Below, piece after piece: positions 1-4,824 of a stretch of 6,243 nucleotides of DNA. The stretch covers positions 1 to 6,243 of the forward strand of contig CAMZIS010000080.1 in assembly GCA_947307285.1 (NCBI GenBank), written 5' to 3'. The position numbers and the translations under genes were made by a program. Each line of letters starts with the position of its first letter. Within the stretch, counting starts at the first letter, position 1. The DNA comes from an uncultured Peptococcaceae bacterium. Its GTDB lineage: Bacteria; Bacillota; Dehalobacteriia; UBA4068. The notes beneath the pieces were generated by a model, which was given only the letters and a program-made list of their open reading frames with translations, was not told where the DNA came from and did no database searches.

Positions 1-93
1 GCGTTGAAGCTTTTGAAAGGCGAAAAAGACGTTTCCGACAGCCTGCTCGGCAATCTGCTGACCAACGTGCTGACCAATCTCAGCAAACAATAA
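1..93 (+). CDS. C-terminal end of an unrecognised protein (partial, cut by left edge)
   Basis: Frame 1 is open from the first base to a TAA at 91-93, giving 30 residues ending in LTNVLTNLSKQ. The tail is rich in Leu, Asn and Lys and looks like an amphipathic helix (LLGNLLTNVLTNL). A rho-independent terminator follows 62 bp downstream on the same strand, which supports a real gene end. The family cannot be recognised from so short a piece, and no function is proposed. Confidence 0.6.
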   Translation, partial: ALKLLKGEKDVSDSLLGNLLTNVLTNLSKQ

Positions 94-155
94 GCGCCCG
101 TCATCATGTAATCGTCCGCAGCGTTCAAGCTTAAGAAACGAGAATAATGCACAAC

Positions 156-185
156 AAAAGCGCCCTGCATTAGCAGGGTGCTTTT
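156..185. terminator. Bidirectional rho-independent terminator
   Basis: A 13-bp stem (156-168 with 173-185, one G-U pair) closes a 4-nt ATTA loop. On the + strand the stem ends in a run of five T (182-186). On the - strand the complement of the left-hand A run gives TTTTG. It lies between the + strand gene ending at 93 and the - strand HAD gene ending at 275, so it can end both convergent transcripts. Confidence 0.85.
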
Positions 186-274
186 TGTAGTATGGTCATA
201 GAAGCTTTTAAAACAATTATTGACGATATGAAACACTGTCTACAAAAGAGCGCCATTACGTCCTGAATACTGGC

Positions 275-985
275 TTATATGCTACGCAGGTACTCCAGCA
301 TATCTCCATAACTGCCGCTGGGGCAATCATAGGATCGCCCCTTGCGGTTGATAACATTATCCGTCAGCAGAAAGCCGCGCACTCCGGCTTTCTCCGCGGC
401 CAGGATATCCTCGTCCACATCGTTTCCTATCATAAGGCAGTGGGCGGGCTCAATGCCGTAATCTCTAAGTATCTGTTTGTAGTACTCGGGATTTGGTTTG
501 CAAAAGCAGCAATTATCGTAATCGGTGACCAGATCGAAATCGTCACAGCTCAGACCCAGCCAGGAAAGGCGGGTCTCGTCTGCGTTGCGAGGGAAAATAG
601 GATTGGTCGCTAAAATGACATATCGCGCCTTTGCGCGAGCCAGACGCACAGCCTCCATGGCCAAAGGCGTGGGCTGTATAGCCTTCTTGGCTTTATGGAA
701 ATCCGTTTCATAAAACCTGTTGAAATTCTCTAAAGCAGGGGCGGCGTCCCTGGCCGTTACTGCCTGGAATACCTCCCAGAACGCCTGGCTGTTACTGCGC
801 GAGCCGTCATTTTTCACCATGGCGGAAACGCCTTGCCAAATAGCGGCGACCAGCTGCTTGCTATCGTGGTAGCCCCAGGCAGAGGCAGCGCGGGCCAAAT
901 AGGAAAAATACACCTCAGTGAATTGATCGTTATCCATGGGAAGCAGCGTTCCATCCAAATCAAACAGGATAGCTGATAGCTTCAT
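275..985 (-). CDS. HAD-superfamily hydrolase (phosphatase-like), 236 aa
   Basis: The protein is a haloacid-dehalogenase-type hydrolase, a cytoplasmic enzyme family that usually acts on phosphomonoesters through an aspartyl-phosphate intermediate. Motif I is FDLDGTLL with nucleophile Asp9 and acid/base Asp11. Motif II is the Thr in ILATNP (Thr127). Motif III is Lys163 in CKPNPEYY. Motif IV is IGNDVDED (Asp189, Asp193). Residues about 15-110 between motifs I and II form a mainly helical C1-type cap, which in this family sets the substrate. Length is normal. The start is ATG at 983-985 because TAAGGAG lies 10 nt upstream and the protein then begins just before motif I. An in-frame ATG at 1066 would add a 27-residue basic stretch with no family match. 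Three cysteines (159, 160, 162) cluster before motif III. The substrate is unknown. No clear promoter was seen in the 156 bp before it, so it may be read from the ferredoxin promoter or from a weak one of its own. Confidence 0.92.
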   Translation of the reverse strand: MKLSAILFDLDGTLLPMDNDQFTEVYFSYLARAASAWGYHDSKQLVAAIWQGVSAMVKNDGSRSNSQAFWEVFQAVTARDAAPALENFNRFYETDFHKAKKAIQPTPLAMEAVRLARAKARYVILATNPIFPRNADETRLSWLGLSCDDFDLVTDYDNCCFCKPNPEYYKQILRDYGIEPAHCLMIGNDVDEDILAAEKAGVRGFLLTDNVINRKGRSYDCPSGSYGDMLEYLRSI

Positions 986-995
986 TGCTGCTGTA

Positions 996-1002
996 CTCCT
1001 TA
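996..1002 (-). promoter_or_regulatory. Ribosome binding site of the HAD gene
   Basis: TAAGGAG on the - strand, 10 nt before the ATG at 985. It decides the start in favour of the 236-residue product over the longer frame beginning at 1066. Confidence 0.7.
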
Positions 1003-1092
1003 ATATCGTAATTGCAGCGAATGATGTTCGCCATTTAAAAGATCGTCTTGCCGTTCTATGCCGCACCGGACCTGCCTGTAATTAAGTATCAA

Positions 1093-1112
1093 GGCCCGCT
1101 CCGATACGGGCC
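1093..1112 (-). terminator. Weak hairpin downstream of ferredoxin, possible terminator or attenuator
   Basis: GGCCCG (1093-1098) pairs with CGGGCC (1107-1112) around an 8-nt loop. On the - strand it is followed by TTGATACTTAATT, which is T-rich but not a proper T run. It lies 29 bp after the ferredoxin stop and 107 bp before the HAD start. It could partly end ferredoxin transcripts or protect the 3' end. Termination is uncertain. Confidence 0.35.
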
Positions 1113-1141
1113 CATCAATTCAGAACCTAATTAAAGCCCGG

Positions 1142-1315
1142 TCAACTTGCTTCATAAGGCGCGTCAACCGGACAAACGTCCCTACAGGCGCCGCATTCGA
1201 CACATAGCTCAGAGTCGATCTCGTATTTGGTCTCCCCTTCTTCAATGCACTCTGCCGGACAGTTTTCAGCACAGGCGCCGCAGGAAATGCATTCGTCGCT
1301 GATCATATATGACAT
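1142..1315 (-). CDS. 2[4Fe-4S] clostridial-type ferredoxin, 57 aa
   Basis: This small soluble electron carrier begins MSYMISDECISCGAC. Two cluster motifs are intact: C9-x2-C12-x2-C15-x3-C19-P and C38-x2-C41-x2-C44-x3-C48-P. As in the family, the fourth Cys of each motif probably completes the other cubane. Length and the CPVDAP ending match ferredoxins of clostridia that shuttle low-potential electrons between pyruvate:ferredoxin oxidoreductase, hydrogenase and similar enzymes. There is one extra cysteine (Cys23), and the protein is very acidic. The start is ATG at 1313-1315 with AGGAGGT 7 nt upstream. A second in-frame Met at residue 4 has no better site. The gene is preceded by a near-consensus promoter and a leader of about 210 nt. 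High expression is inferred from the promoter and the ribosome binding site. Confidence 0.95.
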   Translation of the reverse strand: MSYMISDECISCGACAENCPAECIEEGETKYEIDSELCVECGACRDVCPVDAPYEAS

Positions 1316-1320
1316 AGCTG

Positions 1321-1458
1321 TTACCTCCTGATAAAGATATGGCTATATTGCGTCATAACAGATCCGATTATTCCCGCCCGCTCAATAGCGTCGCAAAAAA
1401 GACAACGGATATCTATCTCCGGGCTTCTGCTTTGGCTCTCCGTATGTACCTTTGGCAT
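1321..1458 (-). CDS. Candidate leader ORF upstream of ferredoxin, 45 aa
   Basis: An ATG at 1456-1458 opens 45 codons that end in TAA at 1321-1323, immediately before the ferredoxin start. GGAG (1465-1468) sits 6 nt before this ATG, which is good spacing. The product starts MPKVHTESQSRSPEID, ends HIFIRR, and contains two Cys in CLFC. I recognise no family. The frame stays open upstream to 1545, but those codons fall at or before the predicted -10 box, so only the 45-codon form fits the transcript. It could be a translated leader coupling translation into ferredoxin, or a chance open frame. Support is the spacing and the stop overlap only. Confidence 0.25.
   Translation of the reverse strand: MPKVHTESQSRSPEIDIRCLFCDAIERAGIIGSVMTQYSHIFIRR
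1323..1329 (-). promoter_or_regulatory. Ribosome binding site of the ferredoxin gene
   Basis: AGGAGGT, a full match to the anti-Shine-Dalgarno core, lies 7 nt before the ATG at 1315. The last T of this site is also the first base of the TAA that closes the leader ORF at 1321-1458. Confidence 0.85.
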
Positions 1459-1533
1459 GCAAAACTCCAAAACGCTGGTGGTTATACATATGTCAGCGAT
1501 CTGAAAAGAATAGTGTCTGCCAGGTGGTTTTAG

Positions 1534-1562
1534 ATTATAGCACAATGATAAAAATGTGTAAA
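1534..1562 (-). promoter_or_regulatory. SigA-type promoter for ferredoxin
   Basis: On the - strand, -35 is TTTACA (1557-1562), the spacer is 17 bp, and -10 is TATAAT (1534-1539, exact consensus). A TGC immediately before the -10 makes it an extended -10. The expected start near 1527 leaves a leader of about 210 nt before the ferredoxin ATG. Confidence 0.8.
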
Positions 1563-1705
1563 GCTGATAGCCGGTAGGGATATTAACGGCGAGCGAATCA
1601 AGCAGTTCTTACCAGACATCGAATACAGGGTCTGCGGCATAATCTCAATAAGCATTTACTTATTCATTATACGGTCGAAAATGTATATTTTTAGCTTTCA
1701 ATGCC
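1563..1705. other. Spacer between divergent promoters, nothing recognised
   Basis: This is 143 bp between the -35 boxes of the leftward ferredoxin promoter and the rightward NSS promoter. It is AT-rich towards the right. I see no ORF with a ribosome binding site, no tRNA and no clear repeat. It may hold activator sites, but none is recognisable. Confidence 0.5.
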
Positions 1706-1734
1706 TTGACAAACCAATATTATGTTAATATTAT
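1706..1734 (+). promoter_or_regulatory. SigA-type promoter for the NSS transporter
   Basis: TTGACA (1706-1711, exact consensus), a 17-bp spacer and TATTAT (1729-1734). The expected start near 1741 gives a leader of about 60 nt to the TTG start at 1800. Confidence 0.8.
1716..1732. repeat. Perfect inverted repeat inside the NSS promoter (candidate operator)
   Basis: AATATTA (1716-1722), TGT, then TAATATT (1726-1732): 7-bp perfect arms about a 3-nt centre. It covers most of the spacer and the first four bases of the -10, a classic repressor position. Its AT-only arms make a chance palindrome more likely than usual. Confidence 0.45.
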
Positions 1735-1786
1735 TTAATAGTTAAGGCCTGCAAAAATTGAATGAGGCCAAAATACCATTGATACC

Positions 1787-1791
1787 GGAGG
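1787..1791 (+). promoter_or_regulatory. Ribosome binding site deciding a TTG start for NSS
   Basis: GGAGG lies 8 nt before TTG at 1800-1802. The alternative in-frame TTG at 1758 has only a weak AAGG upstream. Confidence 0.75.
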
Positions 1792-1799
1792 ATTCTATT

Positions 1800-3239
1800 T
1801 TGAAACAGGAACGTGGTAACTGGGGAAGCAATCTCGGCTTTTTACTTGCAGCCGTGGGCTCCGCCGTTGGTTTAGGCAACGTTTGGGGCTTCCCCTACAA
1901 AATGGGCAAGTCAGGCGGTTTCACTTTTCTCGTTATCTATCTGGTTTTAGCGGTCTTTGTCGGTTTCATCATCATGATGGGCGAGCTGTCCATGGGCCGC
2001 AAAACCGGCAAGGGCACTGTAGGTGCGTATCATGCGCTGTCCAAGAAGTTCAGATGGGTTGGCTGGCTGGCAGTCTTTTCCCCGTTCGTTATTATGAGCT
2101 TCTACACTGTTTTGGGCGCATACTGCATGGAGTATCTGACCCTGAACCTGGGCGATCTGGCCTTCTCCGGCGCTGAAGTCATGACCGGCGCCGACCTGTT
2201 CGGCTCCATGCTGACCAATCCCTTCGGCGCTTGGATTTTCACTGTACTCTTTATCCTTATCTGCTTTTTTATCAACAGGAACGGCGTTTCCGGCGGTATC
2301 GAGAAGTTCAATAAGATCGGCATGCCCGCCCTGTTCGTGATGCTGGTCATCATCATCATCCGTTCGCTGACCCTGCCCGGAGCCGAAGAAGGCCTGAAAT
2401 TCATGTTCAAGCCCGGCTATGCTGTATCCGCCGGCTTCATTGACGAAAAACCCGGTTTCCTGACGGTGCTGGCTACCGCAGGCGGTCAGATGTTCTTCTC
2501 CCTGTCCCTGGCCATGGGCGCCATGATCACTTACGGTTCCTATGTCAGCAAGAAGGAGAACCTGGTCACCAACGCCGGCATCATCGTTATCGCGGACACT
2601 TTGATCGCCATCCTGGCAGGCCTGGCCGTTATCCCCGCCGCCGTAGCCACCTACGGCCCCAGCGCTGCTCTGAGCGGTCCCAAGCTGCTGTTCATCACCC
2701 TGCAGGACGTTTTTGCCGCTATGGGTAAGATCGGTCCCCTGTTCGGCGTTATCTTCTATCTGCTGGTACTTATCGCCGCTATCTCTTCCGCCATCTCCCT
2801 GATAGAGGTCATAACCACCTACTTCATGGACCGGGCCGAGGTAAAAGGCAAACAGGGCAACCGCTCTCATATCGTTCTCGGAGTCTGCCTGGCCATTTTG
2901 GTCGAAGCCTCTATCGTCGCCTTAGATGGTCTGGGCGCTAACGGCTTATGGGTGCCGCTGCAGAATCAGTTTGGCATCATCGGCGAGATCAACGACTGCT
3001 GGCTGGACTTCATGGACTTCCTGTCCGAAGGCCTGGCCATGCCTCTGGGCGCCTTGCTGATGAGCATCATGGTCGGCTGGGAGATCAAGCCCAAGACCCT
3101 GCTGGACGAACTGCATATCGGCAGCAACGCCAGGATCGACACCTTCTTCAGCATCTGCATGAAGGTAATCGTCCCCATCGGCATGGCCCTGATCCTGCTG
3201 GGACAGATCGACGGCTTCCTGCATCTCGGTATTTTCTGA
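1800..3239 (+). CDS. Neurotransmitter:sodium symporter (NSS) family amino-acid transporter, 479 aa
   Basis: This inner-membrane carrier has the LeuT fold and most likely imports an amino acid with Na+. The N-terminus aligns without gaps to LeuT from memory: GSAVGLGN at 20-27 (Na+ and substrate loop of TM1), FP at 31-32, and Glu62 in MGELSMGR at 59-67. Other signatures are SFYTVLGA with likely substrate Tyr102 (TM3), FFSLSLAMG at 232-240 (unwound TM6), Asp266 in TM7 at or next to the LeuT Asn286 Na+ site, and AAISSAIS at 326-333 (TM8, second Na+ site). About 11 helices are visible, near 12-31, 42-62, 88-114, 144-158, 173-191, 222-247, 257-283, 311-344, 357-375, 402-425 and 448-468. The protein ends soon after TM11, as in the 11-helix bacterial branch. 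The start is TTG at 1800 because of GGAGG 8 nt upstream and because its numbering then matches LeuT. A TTG at 1758 would add 14 residues. Gly30 replaces the usual gate Arg. The substrate is not predictable. It is a single-gene transcript with its own promoter and terminator. Confidence 0.95.
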   Translation: MKQERGNWGSNLGFLLAAVGSAVGLGNVWGFPYKMGKSGGFTFLVIYLVLAVFVGFIIMMGELSMGRKTGKGTVGAYHALSKKFRWVGWLAVFSPFVIMSFYTVLGAYCMEYLTLNLGDLAFSGAEVMTGADLFGSMLTNPFGAWIFTVLFILICFFINRNGVSGGIEKFNKIGMPALFVMLVIIIIRSLTLPGAEEGLKFMFKPGYAVSAGFIDEKPGFLTVLATAGGQMFFSLSLAMGAMITYGSYVSKKENLVTNAGIIVIADTLIAILAGLAVIPAAVATYGPSAALSGPKLLFITLQDVFAAMGKIGPLFGVIFYLLVLIAAISSAISLIEVITTYFMDRAEVKGKQGNRSHIVLGVCLAILVEASIVALDGLGANGLWVPLQNQFGIIGEINDCWLDFMDFLSEGLAMPLGALLMSIMVGWEIKPKTLLDELHIGSNARIDTFFSICMKVIVPIGMALILLGQIDGFLHLGIF

Positions 3240-3263
3240 TCGGGTTTCCTGATAATAGCTGCA

Positions 3264-3295
3264 AAAAAGGACGCATTTTCGAATGCGTCCTTTTT
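3264..3295. terminator. Bidirectional terminator between NSS and tRNA-Gly
   Basis: A 14-bp perfect stem (3264-3277 with 3282-3295) has a TTCG tetraloop. T5 ends the + strand side and an A6 run (3263-3268) gives T6 on the - strand. It ends the NSS transcript 25 bp after its stop and the convergent tRNA-Gly transcript 21 nt after its CCA. Confidence 0.95.
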
Positions 3296-3316
3296 AGCGT
3301 CCTTACGAATATAAAA

Positions 3317-3390
3317 TGGAGCGGGTGACGGGAATCGAACCCGCATTAACGGCTTGGGAAGCCGCCGCTCTACCACTGAGCTACACCCGC
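3317..3390 (-). tRNA. tRNA-Gly, anticodon CCC
   Basis: The 74-nt cloverleaf reads complete. The acceptor GCGGGTG pairs with CACCCGC. The D-arm is GCTC/GAGC with loop AGTGGTA. The anticodon stem GCGGC/GCCGT has loop TTCCCAA, so the anticodon is CCC, which reads GGG. The variable loop is TAAT. The T-arm is GCGGG/CCCGT with loop TTCGATT. The discriminator is U and CCA is encoded (3317-3319). It is transcribed leftwards from its own promoter and ended by the hairpin at 3264-3295. Confidence 0.97.
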
Positions 3391-3402
3391 GCTGCACATG
3401 CT

Positions 3403-3431
3403 AAGATAGCATAATTCGCTCTTGCTGTCAA
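3403..3431 (-). promoter_or_regulatory. SigA-type promoter for tRNA-Gly
   Basis: On the - strand, TTGACA (3426-3431), a 17-bp spacer with TGC at its end (extended -10), and TATCTT (3403-3408). The expected start near 3396 leaves a short 5' leader of about 6 nt before the mature tRNA. Confidence 0.85.
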
Positions 3432-3437
3432 GCAAGA
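3420..3437. repeat. Inverted repeat spanning the tRNA-Gly -35 box
   Basis: TCTTGCT (3420-3426), GTCA, AGCAAGA (3431-3437): perfect 7-bp arms with the -35 hexamer at the centre. It could be an operator or chance. Confidence 0.35.
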
Positions 3438-3467
3438 CGGAATAGGCGCTTATGCTCAATTTCGCCC

Positions 3468-3496
3468 TTGACTTTTAGTTTCTTATAATGTATTAT
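3468..3496 (+). promoter_or_regulatory. SigA-type promoter for tRNA-Val
   Basis: TTGACT (3468-3473), a 17-bp spacer and TATTAT (3491-3496). A TATAAT at 3484-3489 is only 10 bp from the -35 and is too close to be used with it. The expected start near 3503 gives a leader of about 12 nt. Confidence 0.8.
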
Positions 3497-3499
3497 AAG
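3482..3499. repeat. Perfect AT-rich palindrome over the tRNA-Val -10
   Basis: CTTATAAT (3482-3489), GT, ATTATAAG (3492-3499): 8-bp perfect arms about a 2-nt centre, overlapping the whole -10 hexamer. It could be a regulator site, or a by-product of two -10-like sequences facing each other. Confidence 0.4.
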
Positions 3500-3514
3500 T
3501 ATCCGGAAGGAAGA

Positions 3515-3589
3515 GGGCGTATAGCTCAGCGGGAGAGCGCCTGACTCACATTCAGGAGGTCACTGGTTCGAAACCAGTTACGCCCACCA
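3515..3589 (+). tRNA. tRNA-Val, anticodon CAC
   Basis: The 75-nt cloverleaf reads complete. The acceptor GGGCGTA pairs with TACGCCC. The D-arm is GCTC/GAGC with loop AGCGGGA. The anticodon stem CCTGA/TCAGG has loop CTCACAT, so the anticodon is CAC, which reads GTG. The variable loop is AGGTC. The T-arm is ACTGG/CCAGT with loop TTCGAAA. The discriminator is A and CCA is encoded (3587-3589). It is divergent from tRNA-Gly and separated from it by 124 bp. Confidence 0.97.
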
Positions 3590-3624
3590 ACAAAGCGCTC
3601 GGCTAAGGCCGGGCGCTTTGTTTT
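3589..3624 (+). terminator. Rho-independent terminator of tRNA-Val
   Basis: A stem of up to 15 bp (3589-3603 with 3608-3622, one G-U pair) has a TAAG loop and is followed by TTTT. The left arm begins at the last A of the tRNA CCA, so no trailer is left beyond the hairpin. Confidence 0.9.
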
Positions 3625-3637
3625 ATAAATGCATATA

Positions 3638-3662
3638 AAAGGGACGCAATAAGCGTCCCTTT
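3638..3662. terminator. Bidirectional terminator at the end of the yibE/F operon
   Basis: A 10-bp stem AAAGGGACGC/GCGTCCCTTT closes around AATAA. On the - strand it is followed by TATATG after a T run, and it begins 4 bp after the YibE/F stop. On the + strand it is followed by GTTTTT and can serve as a second stop for tRNA-Val. Confidence 0.85.
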
Positions 3663-3666
3663 GTTT

Positions 3667-4821
3667 TTAATAATAGACCGGCGGCTGCTCCTTTTTCTTT
3701 TTAACGTACACCAACGAGCAGATAAACGAAGTCAGGGGCAGCGTCATCAGGATACCGAAGCTGCCGGCCAGAGCGTCGAGGAATTCATTGATCATGAGTT
3801 CCATATTCAGCAGCTCCATCGTGCCCACATTATAGGCGGCCAGCAGCAGTGTAGTGGCCAGGTCGCAGCCTATGTAGGCCAAGACCAGCGTGTTGGCCAT
3901 GGTGCCCATAACGTCGCGGCCGATGTTGAAGCCTGACTTTATCAGGTCCATCCTGCCAATCTCAGGATCGTGCTGCCTGATCTCGTTGAGTGAGGTGGAT
4001 ATATCCATGGCCACGTCCATCACCGCGCCTAAAGCGCCGATGGTGATGGTGCCGAAAATGATGGCCCGGAGGTCGATAGGCTTTTCCAGCTCCAGCATGG
4101 TCAGATAGAGGGTATCCTCGGTGGCCATGCCGGTAAGATTCATCATGCGGCTCATGATAAAGGTCACCAGCCCTGCAACCAGCACGCCGCTGAAGCAGCC
4201 CAAGCCGGCGCAAAAGCTCTTTTTATCCAGGCCGTTGATCAGCAGCATGGTCATTACGATGATATAGAGGCATACGATAATGGTCCAGAGGTAAATGCTT
4301 TGTCCGGAAAGAATGGACGGTATGTAGACCGCGAATATGGCCAAGCAGGTGAACAGCAGCGAGATCAGAGTATTCAGGCCTTTGAAGCGGCCAAACAGGA
4401 GCACGCCCAGACAAAACAGGATGCCCAGCCAGGTTATATAATTGAAGCGCAGGTATTCCTGCATGACCCAGGGCGCTTTTTTGTCTTCCACCTTGTAGAC
4501 CATGATACGGTCCCCTGCTTTTACCGGCTCCTGTACGGGATAGTAATTTGTGTAGACGCGCTGATAGCCTTCGATGGCCTCGCCTTTTTGCTCAGAACTG
4601 AGCAGCACCGCCTTGAAATAGACATCCTGGCCGTTATCCAGTTCCTGAGTAGATGTGATCTCCGTGACCTTTGCTTTCACGGAAGTGGATTGCGGATTAT
4701 CGAATTCCGGATAGCCCTGGGTGGCAAAATATCGGCCCACCACGATAAATACGATGGAAAAGATGATAGTAAGTATATATACAAGGACTGGCTTTGGCTG
4801 TCCTTCACTGCGTTTGACCAT
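3667..4821 (-). CDS. YibE/F-family multipass membrane protein, 384 aa
   Basis: The protein matches the YibE/F-like family, membrane proteins of unsettled function found widely in Bacillota. An N-terminal helix (12-29) is followed by an extracytoplasmic domain of about 95 residues (30-125, with SVKAKVTEI and KAGDRIMVY, which looks like a small beta domain). Helices follow near 128-144, 149-168, 176-196, 203-222, 253-271, 303-328 and 348-371. Family-typical stretches are GRFKGLNTLISLL, GALGAVMDVAMDISTSLNEI (262-281) and GRDVMGTMANTLVLAYIG (301-318). The charged, conserved MDVAMD and GRD segments are candidate functional sites. The start is ATG at 4819-4821, with AGGAAAGGG 9 nt upstream inside the end of the preceding gene. 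The 3-nt gap to the MaoC stop points to translational coupling. It is the last gene of the run. The C-terminus is basic (KKKK), and a cytoplasmic location for it is inferred. Confidence 0.9.
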   Translation of the reverse strand: MVKRSEGQPKPVLVYILTIIFSIVFIVVGRYFATQGYPEFDNPQSTSVKAKVTEITSTQELDNGQDVYFKAVLLSSEQKGEAIEGYQRVYTNYYPVQEPVKAGDRIMVYKVEDKKAPWVMQEYLRFNYITWLGILFCLGVLLFGRFKGLNTLISLLFTCLAIFAVYIPSILSGQSIYLWTIIVCLYIIVMTMLLINGLDKKSFCAGLGCFSGVLVAGLVTFIMSRMMNLTGMATEDTLYLTMLELEKPIDLRAIIFGTITIGALGAVMDVAMDISTSLNEIRQHDPEIGRMDLIKSGFNIGRDVMGTMANTLVLAYIGCDLATTLLLAAYNVGTMELLNMELMINEFLDALAGSFGILMTLPLTSFICSLVYVKKKKEQPPVYY

Positions 4822-4824
4822 GGT

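Noticed and set aside
1..140. Similar 20-mers at 1-20 and 121-140 (GCGTTxAAGCTT pattern)
   Set aside because: About 16 of 20 bases match, with no further copies and no flanking structure. Chance is sufficient.
986..1066. N-terminal extension of the HAD protein to an ATG at 1066
   Set aside because: The added 27 residues are basic and non-conserved, and TAAGGAG lies just before the ATG at 985, next to motif I.
1540..1560. CACA and TGTG half-sites in the ferredoxin promoter spacer, considered as a redox-regulator (Rex-like) box
   Set aside because: The half-sites are short and in the opposite order to the TTGTGA-N6-TCACAA consensus. Not supported.
1947..2870. Long - strand open frame (307 codons) opposite the NSS gene
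   Set aside because: The product is a low-complexity string rich in Gln, Gly, Asp and His, typical of the complement of a transporter gene with GC-rich third positions. It matches no family, while the + strand is a clear NSS protein.
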